NCBI RefSeq assembly: GCF_003143515.1
Contig: NZ_CP029343.1
Location: 1,736,001-1,800,000, forward strand
DNA length: 64,000 nucleotides
Source of the DNA: Massilia oculi
GTDB taxonomy: Bacteria > Pseudomonadota > Gammaproteobacteria > Burkholderiales > Burkholderiaceae_D
Direction: 5' to 3'
The notes under the pieces are model-generated. The model was not told where the DNA came from, ran no database searches, and saw nothing but the letters and a program-made list of their open reading frames with translations. The translations under genes were made by a program, and so were the position numbers. Shown in pieces: positions 1-10,511 of this stretch (positions within the stretch are counted from its first letter, which is position 1; each line of letters opens with the position of its first letter).

Positions 1-524
1 ATGTTCACCACGCCGGCGATCGCGTCGGAGCCGTAGATGGCCGAGGCGCCGCCCGACAGGATCTCGATGCGCTCGACGATGGACGAAGGGATATTGGCAA
101 GGTTGGTGAAGTTGACCGTGCCCTCGTAGGCGATCGGGAAATCGGCCAGTCGCCGGCCGTTGAGGAGCACCAGCGTGTGATTCGGCCCCAGGCCGCGCAG
201 GCTGATGGTGTTGGCGGACGGCGTGAAGGTATTGCCGAAGTCGGCGCCCTGCACGAAGCCGCTGTTCTGCACCTGGTTGTTCAGGGCGTCGAACACGTTC
301 TTGTAACCCTGGCGCGTGATGTCGTCGCCGGTGATGACGGTGACGGCCGACGGACCATCCAGCTGCGCCCGGGCGATGCGCGAGCCGGTGACGAGAACCG
401 ACGCGGGCGCGGCACTGGTGCTGGCAGCGGCGACTGGCGTGTCGGCGGAGGTCGACGCCGCCTGGGCGTGGGCGAGCAGCGGCGCGCCAATGGCGGCGGC
501 CAGTAGATAAGTTTGTTTCATCAT
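1..524 (-). CDS. TonB-dependent receptor, N-terminal part (runs off the window start)
   Basis: Outer-membrane receptor for energised import of an unknown ligand. The reading frame starts at a double ATG (524 or 521) and is open to base 1, so only about 174 N-terminal residues are present. Visible are a short signal peptide (MKQTYLLAAAIGAPLLAHAQA), a Ala/Ser/Thr-rich linker, the plug-domain opening VLVTGSRIARAQLDGPSAVT, SLRGLGPNHTLVLLNGRRL, and the plug end GGASAIYGSDAIAGVVN, all typical of the TBDT plug. There is no STN signalling domain. It lies downstream of tldD on the same strand but behind the tldD terminator, so it is probably a separate unit. The beta-barrel lies outside the window and the substrate cannot be guessed. 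Confidence 0.9.
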   Translation of the reverse strand, partial: MMKQTYLLAAAIGAPLLAHAQAASTSADTPVAAASTSAAPASVLVTGSRIARAQLDGPSAVTVITGDDITRQGYKNVFDALNNQVQNSGFVQGADFGNTFTPSANTISLRGLGPNHTLVLLNGRRLADFPIAYEGTVNFTNLANIPSSIVERIEILSGGASAIYGSDAIAGVVN

Positions 525-630
525 GGGCTTGTTTTTATTGGGGAACGAACTCTAACAAGCCGGCCAGTCAGTACAAACGAATTATTTTGAGCAACTTTAT
601 GAGAATAATGTTTGGCGCTGGCCGCGCCAA

Positions 631-659
631 TAAAAACGCCCGGCGCAAGGCCGGGCGTT
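631..659 (-). terminator. Intrinsic terminator downstream of tldD
   Basis: A 9-bp stem (AACGCCCGG at 635-643 with CCGGGCGTT at 651-659) is followed on the minus strand by a T-run. It sits about 25 bases after the tldD stop. Confidence 0.85.
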
Positions 660-683
660 CGTGTCTACGACAGGAAAAGCGGA

Positions 684-2144
684 TCAGGCCGTACCGCCCA
701 CCGTCACCCCATCGATGCGCAGGGTCGGCTGGCCGACGCCCACCGGCACGCTCTGGCCTTCCTTGCCGCACACGCCGACGCCCGAATCCAGGCGCATGTC
801 GTTGCCGATCATCGAGATGCGGTTCATCACGTCCGGACCATTGCCGATCAGGGTCGCGCCCTTCACCGGATAGGTGATCTTGCCGTCCTCGATCATATAG
901 GCCTCGCTGGCCGAGAACACGAACTTGCCGTTGGTGATGTCGACCTGGCCGCCGCCGAAGTTCACCGCGTACAGGCCGTTCTTGACGGAAGCCAGGATTT
1001 CTTGCGGGTCCTTGTCGCCAGCGCGCATATAGGTATTGGTCATGCGCGGCATCGGCAGGTGGGCGAACGATTCGCGGCGCGCATTGCCGGTGACCGGCAT
1101 CTTCATCAGGCGCGCATTCATCGTGTCCTGGATATAGCCCTTCAGGATGCCGTCCTCGATCAGCGTGGTGCACTGGGTCGGGTTGCCTTCGTCGTCGATG
1201 TTCAGCGAACCGCGGCGGTCCTGCAGGGTGCCGTCGTCGACCACGGTCACGCCCTTGGCCGCCACGCGCTGGCCGATCATGCCGGCATACGAGGACGAGC
1301 CCTTGCGGTTGAAGTCGCCTTCCAGGCCGTGGCCGACCGCCTCGTGCAGCAGCACGCCGGGCCAGCCCGGTCCCAGCACGATGGTCATCGGACCGGCGGG
1401 GGCCGGACGCGCCTCCAGGTTGACGCAGGCCGACTTGACCGCCTCGGTGGCGTAGCGGTCGAGCACCTCATCGTCGAAGTATCCATAGTCGAAACGGCCG
1501 CCGCCGCCCGAGGAGCCGACTTCGCGCCGGCCGTTCTGCTCGGCGATCACGGTCACCGACACGCGCACCAGCGGACGGATGTCGGCCGCCAGCACGCCGT
1601 CGCTGCGCACCACCAGCACCACGTCGTATTCGCCGGCCAGGCCCGCCATCACCTGCACCACGCGCGGATCTTTTGCGCGCGCCATTTTTTCCACGCGCTC
1701 GAGCAGCTTCACTTTCGCGGTCGCGTCGAGCGAAGCCAGCGGATCGTTGGGCAGGTACAGTGAACGGCCGCCGGTCGGCAGCGCGCTGCCGGCCACCTTG
1801 ATGCGGCCGGCGCCGGCGCGCGCGATGGTGCGCGTGGCGGTGGCGGCGTCCAGCAAGGCGCGCTCGGAAATCTCGTCGGAATACGAAAACGCCGTCTTGT
1901 CGCCCGAGATGGCACGCACGCCGACGCCCTGGTCGATCGAGAAGCTGCCGGTCTTGACGATGCCTTCTTCCAGGCTCCAGCCTTCGCTCTTGGTGAACTG
2001 GAAGTACAGGTCGGCGTAGTCGACCTTGTGCGTAAACATCGTCCCCAGCGCGCGCAGCAGCTTGCCCTCGTCGAGGCCGAATGGCGTCAACAGCACGTCG
2101 CGGGCGACGGCGATGGAGGAAAGGTTCGGTTCGAATGGAGTCAT
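684..2144 (-). CDS. tldD: Metalloprotease TldD
   Basis: TldD is the metal-binding partner of the TldD/TldE (PmbA) protease pair, a cytosolic heterodimer that degrades unfolded peptides and takes part in microcin maturation and CcdA turnover in E. coli. The 486-residue length fits the family. The TldD-specific zinc motif [13 protein letters not shown] lies near residues 263-275, followed by a C-terminal half rich in Gly and Thr ([20 protein letters not shown]). It is the last gene of a minus-strand run yhdP-nitrilase-tldD, 88 bases after the nitrilase stop, an order common in Burkholderiales. No tldE/pmbA is in the window. Confident assignment. Confidence 0.97.
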   Translation of the reverse strand: MTPFEPNLSSIAVARDVLLTPFGLDEGKLLRALGTMFTHKVDYADLYFQFTKSEGWSLEEGIVKTGSFSIDQGVGVRAISGDKTAFSYSDEISERALLDAATATRTIARAGAGRIKVAGSALPTGGRSLYLPNDPLASLDATAKVKLLERVEKMARAKDPRVVQVMAGLAGEYDVVLVVRSDGVLAADIRPLVRVSVTVIAEQNGRREVGSSGGGGRFDYGYFDDEVLDRYATEAVKSACVNLEARPAPAGPMTIVLGPGWPGVLLHEAVGHGLEGDFNRKGSSSYAGMIGQRVAAKGVTVVDDGTLQDRRGSLNIDDEGNPTQCTTLIEDGILKGYIQDTMNARLMKMPVTGNARRESFAHLPMPRMTNTYMRAGDKDPQEILASVKNGLYAVNFGGGQVDITNGKFVFSASEAYMIEDGKITYPVKGATLIGNGPDVMNRISMIGNDMRLDSGVGVCGKEGQSVPVGVGQPTLRIDGVTVGGTA

Positions 2145-2232
2145 GGTTGCGTTCGGTATTTTCTGGGATAGGTCATTGTGCCATATCCAGTTCTTTCACA
2201 CTGGACGCATGCTGGACGCGTCCATGCAGTCC

Positions 2233-3030
<798 letters not shown>

Positions 3031-3031
3031 A

Positions 3032-3193
3032 TCACTCCTTCTTGGCTGGCTCAGTGGCTGGTGCAGTGGCGGCCGCCGCCGGGTTATCGATCTTCGTGAT
3101 GACCGGCGCCTTCCACGGCCCCGTCACCTGCATTTCATAGGTCAGCGCCTTCATCACCGGCGCGCGCAGGAACAGCTGGGCCAGATAGCCCCC
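3032..3193 (-). other. Out-of-frame 3' tail of yhdP
   Basis: On the minus strand, a reading frame shifted by one base continues yhdP naturally: after NPVIGLG it reads GYLAQLFLRAPVMKALTYEM, then VTGPWKAPVITKI and an Ala/Pro-rich end, stopping at 3032-3034 one base before the nitrilase ATG. The shift lies at the C5 run 3189-3193 (G5 on the coding strand). Six bases instead of five would restore the frame. Confidence 0.85.
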
Positions 3194-6100
3194 AGGCCGA
3201 TCACCGGGTTGACCGCCAGGCCATACACCAGCGGTCCGGTGCCCAGGTTGAATTCAGGGATCACCACCACGCGCAGGTTGGTCGATTCGTTGGCGATGTC
3301 GGCGCTGCCGTCCATCAGGACGGTGGCCGCCACCCCATGCATTTTAAGATTGTCGGTGCGCACCACCCCGCGCTGGATCATGGCATTGGCGCTGATGCCG
3401 TCGAACGCCAGGCCTTCCGAGAACACGTCGTGGAAATCGAGCTTGAGCAGGCGCGGCAGCGCTTGCAGGCTGAGCACGCCCAGCAGCTTGGCGGCGCCCG
3501 GATCCTGCTTGAGGAACTGGCCCGATTCCACGTTCATCTCGATCTGGCCCGACAGGCTCGGGATGTCCATCGCATACGGCAGGCCGGCCCAGGAGATATC
3601 GCCGCTCAGGGTGCCGTTGCCGCGCCCGATCGTGCCGGGAAAGCCCAGGCGGTCGAGCAGCTTGCCGGCGTCGTCCAGGTGGAGCGCGAAATTCAGGCTG
3701 GTATTGCTCTTGCCATCCTTGGTCAGCCAGCGTCCGTTCGCTTTCAACTGGCCATCCGGATTGGCGAGCAGGACGCGGTCGATGCGCCACTCGCGGCCCG
3801 CCAGCGCGCGTACATTGCTGGCGCGCAGTTCCAGCCGGCCGAGGCGCTTGTCGAACAGCTCGAACTGGTCGGCCACGATGTCGAGCGAGGGGATGGTGGC
3901 GCTGGCGCCCCGGTTCGACTCCAGCAAGTCCTTGACCTCGGCCTCGGCCGATTCGGGAATCGTGAGCGAGGCCAGGCGCGCCGTGACCTTGCCCAGGCCG
4001 CTACGCGTCTCGGTCCAGGTGAGGTAGCCGCTGGCCTGGCGCGAATGCAGGTTCGCCTGCCAGGTATCGCGCGTGTGGGTGGCGCCGACCACCACGTCGG
4101 CCACGCGCCGCTCGCCGATGGTCAGTTCGCTGATGCGTCCGGCCAGCACGGTCGGCAGGATGTACTGGGTGAAGTCGGCGCCGCCTCCGGCAGCCGGCGC
4201 CGGTCCCGCCATCGCGCCCGGCGCCGGCAAGGCGGCGCCGGCATCCGCATCCGCCCCGGCGCCGGCGATGGCGCGCCCGGCCGCCAGCCAGTGGTCGATA
4301 TTGAGCGCTTGCGAGTCGACGTGGACCATCATGCCTTCGTCCGGCAGCGGCGCCGGCACGTTGACGCCGATGCCGCCCTGGGTCACCCGCCAGGGGCCCT
4401 TGCCCTGCTTCTCGCGCAGGTAGCGCGCCGCCAGGTTCGGGCCGACGCCGACGCGGATCTCGTCGCGCCCCAGGCCGGCCATGGTGGGCGCACCTTCCAG
4501 CACGAAGCTGAGCGGCAGGCTGGCGTCCGCGGCCTTGTTCAGCGGGTGCGGCAATTCGACGCCCAGGCCCGACAGGCTGGAGTCGATGGCGATCGTGCGC
4601 CGGCCTTCGCGCACCACGATCGTGCCGGTGTAATGGGTGCTGCCCGACAGGCGCTCGGCCAGGCGTCCCAGCGCCGGCGCCGGCGCCGTGCGGCGCATGC
4701 CCTCGGCCGACAGCACGCCGTCGAGCAGCACCCGGGTGCTGCCGTCGCGCTGGGTGCCGCCGGCCACCGAGACCGGCTCGCCCAGGAAGTTCGCGCGGAT
4801 CGCCTCCAGGCCGAAGCCGTGATCGTGGAAATCGATCCGGCCCTGGGCGCTTTGCAAGGTCGGCAGTTCGGGGAACAGGCTGACGTCGTTGTTCTGCAGT
4901 TGCAGGCTGCCCTGGACCTTGGTGTCATGCAGGTGCGACAGCGGCATGCGCAATTTCAGGCCCAGCTTCGCATTGCCGCTGCCGCGCGTGTCTTCGGTGA
5001 AGTGGTCGATCCAGTCCAGCACCGGCGTCACCGACACATAGCGCAGGAATTCCTGCAGCGGCCCGGCGCCCTGGCCGTCGATCTCGAGCATCATGTTCTC
5101 GTGGGCGCCGAGATCGGGGATCACCGCCTTGACGTTGGACAGCGCCACGCCCAGGGTGCGCAGGGTCTTGCCATGGATCTCCATGCGCGCCCGGTCGAAT
5201 GCGATGCTGCCGTCGATCGCCTCGGCCAGCGGCCACAGCGGCGTGCCGTCCGGATGGCGGTGGCCGGGAGCGTATTCGAGGCGCGCCCCTTCCAGCCGGC
5301 CGCTCACATTGAATTCGCCGCGCGCGCGCTCGGCGGCGTTGGCGGCCTTGAACGGGAAGTGCGCCAGGTCACCGCGCAGGCGCAGGCTGGCGTCGCGCAG
5401 GCGCCCGCCCTGCAGGGCGCCGACCAGCCAGTCGTGCAGGCTGTGCGGGGTGGCGAGCGGCAGGAAGCGTCCGATCTGGTCGATCGCGAAGCCGTCCAGG
5501 CTGCCGCTGAAGTCGGCGGTTCCAGGACCGTGGCCGGGCGCCAGCGGCAGCACGTGGCGCCCCGAGATCTCGCCGCTGAACCCGCCCTGGCGGAACGTCA
5601 GGTCGTCGACTTCGACTTCCAATTGCTGCCCCGGATCGAACTCCCAGCTGGCCTTAAGCGCCAGCCGGTCGAACGGCATGCGCGGCTCGGCGAACCAGGC
5701 CGGCATGAACAGCGCCAGTCCCTGCGAGTCCAGCGCCACGCTGCCGCCACGTTCGTTCGCGTCGATGTGGCCGCTCAGGTGCTCGAAGCCGGGCGTGGCG
5801 GGCCGCGCCGGCAGCGCCGGGACGCCGCCCTGGGCGGCCCGGGCCGGGCGCGCGGCGACCGCATTCAGGGCCAGGTCGGCGACGTCGCCGCGGATGCGCC
5901 AGCCGCTCACGTTCGGGTAGCGCCCATCCCATTCGGCGCTGACGTCCTGCAGCATGCCGCGCGGCGCATAGTCGGCCAGCAGCTGGCGCTGCACCGGCGT
6001 GACCGGCAGGTACTGGGCCAGCGCCGCCAGCGCGCCGATGTCGAGCCCGCGCGCGCGCAGCGCGCCACGTTCGGGTTGGCCGTTCTTCGCGGGACGCCAG

Positions 6101-7233
6101 GTTTGTTCGAGCGTGGCCGGCGGCAGCGCGCGGCCGCCCTCCACCACCACCGCGAAATGATCGAGGCGGATCGTGTGGCCGTGGGCGCCGAAGGTCGGCT
6201 TGCCGTCGGCCCCGTTCGGCAGCAATTCCTCGCGCGCCGACAGGCGGCCGCTGACGCGCGCCAACCGCAGCGGCGCGATGTCCTTGCCGAGGCGCGCATT
6301 GACCCCGGCCAGGGCCAGGTCGGCGGTGAAGCCGGCCAGGCGCGCCTGGTCGAAGCCGAGCCAGGCGCGCAGCGAACCGCGCCCCCGCTCGAGCTGGATC
6401 GGATAATCGACGAAGCGCCTCCAGGCGCCGAGGTCGACGTCGCGCAGGTCTGCGTACAGCTCGCCCTTCCAGCGCAGCACGTCCGACGGCCGTTCGCCGA
6501 AGCGGTGGCGGAACTGGGCGCGCACGTCGATCGGGCTGCCCAGCGCGCGCGGCGGCGTGGCCTGCAGCGCGAAGTGGTGGGTGCCCCAGCGATTGAGCAA
6601 GGCCAGGGTCACGCCTTCCAGCGCCAGCGGCGGCGTGCCGCGCAATTCATCGGTCCAGTCGACCCGGCCGTCGCGAATCACGATCTCGCGCTGGCGCAGC
6701 AGCCAGTCGGCGCCACCGCCGCCGGTCTTGTTGGGGTCGAGCCGGATGCCGGCGACGTCGATCACGCCATCCAGGCCGCGCCGCACCGCCAGCTGCGGCC
6801 CCTTGATCTCGAGCGAGGCGAAGCGCGGCTCGAAAGCGGCCACGCTCCACCAGCCCAGGGTCGCATCGACCTGCGGCAGCGCCAGCACCTGGCGCCCGTC
6901 GCGGTCGTGCAGGCGCACCTCGGCCAGCGAAAGCGCCGGCCGCAGGCCGTGCCACGAAGCGGCCAGGCGCGCAATCGTGACCCGGCTGCCGAGGGCATTG
7001 CCGGCCATGCGCTCGATGTCGCTCTTGTACAGGTCGATGTTTGGGAGGATGGCGTAGCGCAGCACCAGGAACAGCACGGCGAGCGCGAAATACACCAGCA
7101 GCACGAGCTTGATGGTAAAGCCAAGCACGTGGTGCGACGCCAGGTTGGCCATGCGGTAGGCCGAACGCAGCCGCCGCCAGCGCACGGCGAGCGGCGATGC
7201 CGCAGCGGGCGCCTGCGGATCCGGGTTGTGCAT
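3154..7233 (-). CDS. yhdP: YhdP family AsmA-like protein, C-terminus frameshifted
   Basis: Very large inner-membrane-anchored periplasmic protein of the AsmA-like group. E. coli YhdP works with TamB and YdbH in moving phospholipid from inner to outer membrane. The start at ATG 7233 (MHNPDPQAP) places one membrane segment at about residues 36-62 (FTIKLVLLVYFALAVLFLVL) behind a basic stretch; an upstream in-frame start at 7296 would add 21 residues and looks less likely. A long beta-rich body follows (DUF3971 then AsmA C-terminal type), ending with VVVIPEFNLGTGPLVYGLAV. The last residues (AIWPSCSCARR) are out of frame: one base is missing from the run at 3189-3193 and the family C-terminus continues in the next frame to 3032. 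It is either a sequencing or assembly indel or a mild truncation. Divergent from glnE. Confidence 0.92.
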   Translation of the reverse strand: MHNPDPQAPAAASPLAVRWRRLRSAYRMANLASHHVLGFTIKLVLLVYFALAVLFLVLRYAILPNIDLYKSDIERMAGNALGSRVTIARLAASWHGLRPALSLAEVRLHDRDGRQVLALPQVDATLGWWSVAAFEPRFASLEIKGPQLAVRRGLDGVIDVAGIRLDPNKTGGGGADWLLRQREIVIRDGRVDWTDELRGTPPLALEGVTLALLNRWGTHHFALQATPPRALGSPIDVRAQFRHRFGERPSDVLRWKGELYADLRDVDLGAWRRFVDYPIQLERGRGSLRAWLGFDQARLAGFTADLALAGVNARLGKDIAPLRLARVSGRLSAREELLPNGADGKPTFGAHGHTIRLDHFAVVVEGGRALPPATLEQTWRPAKNGQPERGALRARGLDIGALAALAQYLPVTPVQRQLLADYAPRGMLQDVSAEWDGRYPNVSGWRIRGDVADLALNAVAARPARAAQGGVPALPARPATPGFEHLSGHIDANERGGSVALDSQGLALFMPAWFAEPRMPFDRLALKASWEFDPGQQLEVEVDDLTFRQGGFSGEISGRHVLPLAPGHGPGTADFSGSLDGFAIDQIGRFLPLATPHSLHDWLVGALQGGRLRDASLRLRGDLAHFPFKAANAAERARGEFNVSGRLEGARLEYAPGHRHPDGTPLWPLAEAIDGSIAFDRARMEIHGKTLRTLGVALSNVKAVIPDLGAHENMMLEIDGQGAGPLQEFLRYVSVTPVLDWIDHFTEDTRGSGNAKLGLKLRMPLSHLHDTKVQGSLQLQNNDVSLFPELPTLQSAQGRIDFHDHGFGLEAIRANFLGEPVSVAGGTQRDGSTRVLLDGVLSAEGMRRTAPAPALGRLAERLSGSTHYTGTIVVREGRRTIAIDSSLSGLGVELPHPLNKAADASLPLSFVLEGAPTMAGLGRDEIRVGVGPNLAARYLREKQGKGPWRVTQGGIGVNVPAPLPDEGMMVHVDSQALNIDHWLAAGRAIAGAGADADAGAALPAPGAMAGPAPAAGGGADFTQYILPTVLAGRISELTIGERRVADVVVGATHTRDTWQANLHSRQASGYLTWTETRSGLGKVTARLASLTIPESAEAEVKDLLESNRGASATIPSLDIVADQFELFDKRLGRLELRASNVRALAGREWRIDRVLLANPDGQLKANGRWLTKDGKSNTSLNFALHLDDAGKLLDRLGFPGTIGRGNGTLSGDISWAGLPYAMDIPSLSGQIEMNVESGQFLKQDPGAAKLLGVLSLQALPRLLKLDFHDVFSEGLAFDGISANAMIQRGVVRTDNLKMHGVAATVLMDGSADIANESTNLRVVVIPEFNLGTGPLVYGLAVNPVIGLGAIWPSCSCARR

Positions 7234-7447
7234 CAAGGTGCTAATAACAAAGGCTCGCCGTAAAGTTAACTCTTGAATAAAACAGGTCGCTTGCAACAGT
7301 TGCGGCGTCTACCTTACCATCGGTGCTGACCCAGGCAGCGTATTGTGTCCGATGAGCGGGCCATTCTACCGCATCGCACATGAGCCGGACCTTAAAAACG
7401 CCCCCCTGCCGGGCGACACCGACCCGCGGCATTTACCAGGATTGACG

Positions 7448-10165
7448 ATGACCCCAGCTTCCCCCGCCTGCGCTTCCCGCTTCGTCCAGCGTTGGCTCGA
7501 CGCCGCTCCCGAACGCGCCGCCCAATTGGCCGAACTGTCATCATTATCGCTGGGCGGCGCCGATTTCCGCGCGCTATTGGAACGCGAGCTGGGTAACAAG
7601 TTGCCACTGGAACGGGCCATGCGCCGCGTGCGCAACCTGCTGGTCTCCACCATCGTGGCGCGCGACCTGGGCGGCCAGGCCGACCTCGACGAGGTGGTCA
7701 CGGCCATGACGGCCTTCGCCGACTTCGCGATCCAGACCCATGTCGCCGCCCTCACCGACGAGCTGGTGGCCAGCCACGGCATGCCGATGGGCGAGGAATC
7801 CGGGCGCCCCCAGCACCTGATGGTGCTGGCCATGGGCAAGCAGGGCGGCGGCGAACTCAACGTCTCGTCGGACATCGACCTGATCTTCGTCTATCCGGAA
7901 GAAGGCGAGACCGCGGCCGGCCCCGGCCAACGGCAGTTGTCGAACCATGAGTTCTTCGTGCGCCTCGGGCGGCGCCTGAACGCGGCCCTGTCCGAGGTGA
8001 TCGAGGACGGCTTCACGTTCCGGGTCGACATGGCGCTGCGTCCCAACGGCAAGTCCGGTCCGCTGGCGGCCAGCCTGGGCATGGTCGAGGAATACCTGAT
8101 CGTCCAGGGCCGCGAATGGGAGCGCTATGCCTGGGTCAAGGCGCGCGCCGTCACCGGCGCGTCCGAGGACATCGCCGCGCTCGACGCCATCGTGCGTCCC
8201 TTCGTGTTCCGGCGCTACCTCGACTTCGGCGTGATCGACGCGATCCGCAATATGCACGCCCAGATCCGCGCCGAGGTGAAGCGCCAGGAGCGCCTGCATC
8301 CCGAGCGCAGCCACAACGTCAAGCTGGGGCGCGGCGGCATCCGCGAGATCGAGTTCCTGGCCCAGGTGTTCCAGCTGATCCGGGGCGGGCGCGATCCGGC
8401 CTTGCGCGAACGCTCCACCCGCAAGACCCTGCTCCTGCTGGCCGAGCGCGAGCTGCTGCCGCAAGAGACGGTCCAACGCTTGCTGCAGGCCTATGTGTTC
8501 CTGCGCAATCTCGAGCACCGCGTGCAATACCTGGAAGACGCCCAGACCCACACCCTGCCGGCCAACCCGGACGACCGGCTGGCGGTGGCGCGCATGATGG
8601 GTTTTGAAGACGAAGCCACCCTGCTGGACCGGCTCGACGCGCAGCGCCGCTATGTGGCCCAGCAGTTCGACGCCATCTTCGCCGACAAGGAAAAACCCGA
8701 CGACAAGCCGGACGCCCCCGCCCTGGCCGACGAACTGGACAATGTGGAGGCGCTCGCCGCCCGCCTGGCCGCGCTCGGCTTCGACGACGCCCGCACCGCC
8801 GCCAGCCGCCTGGCCGCCACGCTGCAGGGTCCGCGCCTGTCGAACATGCCCGACGCCAGCCGAACAAGGCTTCAAGCGCTGGTGGAAGCCTCCCTGCCGC
8901 TGGTGGCCACCGTGGTGGATGAGGCCGGGATCGGCAGCCACGCCGCCACCCTGGGCCGCCTGCTCGACCTGTTCGAGGCGATCGCGCGCCGCTCGGCCTA
9001 CCTGTCGCTGCTGACCGAATACCCGCACACGCTCGAGCGCGTGATCCGGATGATCAACGCCAGCGGCTGGGCCGCCACCTTCCTCACCCAGCACCCGATC
9101 CTGCTCGACGAACTGCTGGACGACCGCAATGCCGGCGCCGGCGACCTCGGGCAGCTGGCGGCGCTGCTCGACGAGCATCTGCTGGAGGCGGCGGGCGATA
9201 CCGAGCGCCAGCTCGACATCCTGCGCGAAGCCCACCATGCGCAGCTGTTCCGCCTGCTCGCCCTGGACCTGGCCGGCGAGCTGTCGGTCGAGCGCCTGGC
9301 CGACCACCTGTCGGCGCTGGCGGACATGATCGTCGGCGCCGTGGTCAAGCACGCCTGGCGCACGGTCAACGGCCGCCATCGCGAAGAACCCCGCTTCGCC
9401 GTCATCGCCTACGGCAAGCTGGGCGGCAAGGAGCTGGGCTATGTGTCGGATCTCGACGTGATCTTCCTGTACGACGACGAGGACCAGGACGCACCGCCCC
9501 TGTATGCGCGCCTGGCACAGCGCTTCATCACCTGGATGACGGCCCATACCGCGGCCGGCATCCTGTTCGACGTCGACATCGCGCTGCGGCCGGACGGCGC
9601 CAGCGGCATGCTGGTCTCGTCGGTGGCCGCCTTCGAGCGCTACCAGAACGATTCCGCCTGGCTGTGGGAACACCAGGCATTGACGCGCGCCCGCTTCTGC
9701 GCGGGCGAACCCGCCATCGGCGCGCGCTTCGAGGCGATCCGCGAGCAGGTGCTGCGCAAGGACCGCGCCGCGCAAGAGGACCGGCTCAAGGAAGACGTGG
9801 TCAAGATGCGCCAGCGCATGCGCGACGCCAACGTCAACCGCAGCGAACTGTTCGACCTCAAGCACGATGCGGGCGGCATGATCGACATCGAGTTCATCGT
9901 GCAATACCTGGTGCTGCGCCACGCCGCGCGCTACCCGCAGCTGACCGCCAACGCCGGCAATATCGCCCTGCTGCGCATCTGCGGCGAGCTGGGCCTGATC
10001 GATGCCGGCCTGGCGGCCGAGGTCGCCGGCGCCTATCGCGCCATGAGGAAGCTCCAGCACAGCGTGCGGCTGCAGGGCCAGGACAAGACCCGGGTCGACC
10101 CCGGCCTGGTCGGCCATCATCCGGACAGCGTGCAGCGCCTGTGGCACGCCTGTTTCGGCGCCTGA
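7448..10165 (+). CDS. glnE: Bifunctional glutamine synthetase adenylyltransferase/adenylyl-removing enzyme
   Basis: GlnE adenylylates and deadenylylates glutamine synthetase in response to PII and glutamine. The 905-residue product has the two expected nucleotidyltransferase domains: GGGELNVSSDIDLIF around residue 135 (adenylyl-removing half) and GGKELGYVSDLDVIFLY around residue 658 (adenylylating half). Each carries the G-S/V-S-D-x-D metal motif and is followed by helical GlnE regions (GRGGIREIEF and AGGMIDIEFIVQYL). ATG 7448 was chosen because the 35 residues encoded upstream are unlike the family. The target glnA lies about 30 kb away in this window and carries the conserved Tyr site. It stands alone, divergent from yhdP. 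Confidence 0.97.
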   Translation: MTPASPACASRFVQRWLDAAPERAAQLAELSSLSLGGADFRALLERELGNKLPLERAMRRVRNLLVSTIVARDLGGQADLDEVVTAMTAFADFAIQTHVAALTDELVASHGMPMGEESGRPQHLMVLAMGKQGGGELNVSSDIDLIFVYPEEGETAAGPGQRQLSNHEFFVRLGRRLNAALSEVIEDGFTFRVDMALRPNGKSGPLAASLGMVEEYLIVQGREWERYAWVKARAVTGASEDIAALDAIVRPFVFRRYLDFGVIDAIRNMHAQIRAEVKRQERLHPERSHNVKLGRGGIREIEFLAQVFQLIRGGRDPALRERSTRKTLLLLAERELLPQETVQRLLQAYVFLRNLEHRVQYLEDAQTHTLPANPDDRLAVARMMGFEDEATLLDRLDAQRRYVAQQFDAIFADKEKPDDKPDAPALADELDNVEALAARLAALGFDDARTAASRLAATLQGPRLSNMPDASRTRLQALVEASLPLVATVVDEAGIGSHAATLGRLLDLFEAIARRSAYLSLLTEYPHTLERVIRMINASGWAATFLTQHPILLDELLDDRNAGAGDLGQLAALLDEHLLEAAGDTERQLDILREAHHAQLFRLLALDLAGELSVERLADHLSALADMIVGAVVKHAWRTVNGRHREEPRFAVIAYGKLGGKELGYVSDLDVIFLYDDEDQDAPPLYARLAQRFITWMTAHTAAGILFDVDIALRPDGASGMLVSSVAAFERYQNDSAWLWEHQALTRARFCAGEPAIGARFEAIREQVLRKDRAAQEDRLKEDVVKMRQRMRDANVNRSELFDLKHDAGGMIDIEFIVQYLVLRHAARYPQLTANAGNIALLRICGELGLIDAGLAAEVAGAYRAMRKLQHSVRLQGQDKTRVDPGLVGHHPDSVQRLWHACFGA

Positions 10166-10511
10166 ATCACCTCTCTCCTTCCTCTTCCTCCCATTGCTCG
10201 TGTGCGCACCACCCCGGTGCGCATGCGCGCTCATCGCACCAAAACTACTCAGCCATACACCCCATATGCACCATGACTAAGTCATTGAAATTCCTGACTT
10301 TTTGGTCATTTACTTTCTTTTTGATAACTGTTGTTTTTGCCACTAAAAATGCCTGATGGCGCGTTGACATTGATCAATACGGAATGGTTCCATACAGATG
10401 TGTATGCACTACGGAACAGCCCGTTACCCACGGGTTTCCGCATGCGCACGGGTTGCACTTATTAATCATAAAGACTGTTCCCCCCCGGGTGGAACGCAGG
10501 ATGGAGAGCAC
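10166..10511 (+). other. Intergenic region upstream of the first full TBDT
   Basis: 346 bases with no gene recognised. It contains a GC-rich hairpin (TGCGCACC 10203-10210 with GGTGCGCA 10216-10223) without a T-run, possibly a weak glnE terminator. A T-rich stretch (about 10270-10350) and a perfect TTGACA at 10364-10369 without a convincing -10 partner follow. Probably leader and promoter of the receptor gene. Confidence 0.5.

Noticed and set aside
3337..7263. A plus-strand open frame of about 1300 codons opposite yhdP
   Set aside because: Composition is rich in Arg, Gln, His, Ala and Val without domains; it is the GC-bias shadow of the real gene.
10203..10223. GC-rich hairpin after glnE
   Set aside because: No T-run follows, so it is not listed as an intrinsic terminator.
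10364..10369. Perfect TTGACA upstream of the first full TBDT
   Set aside because: No acceptable -10 box at 16-18 bases, so not called as a promoter.
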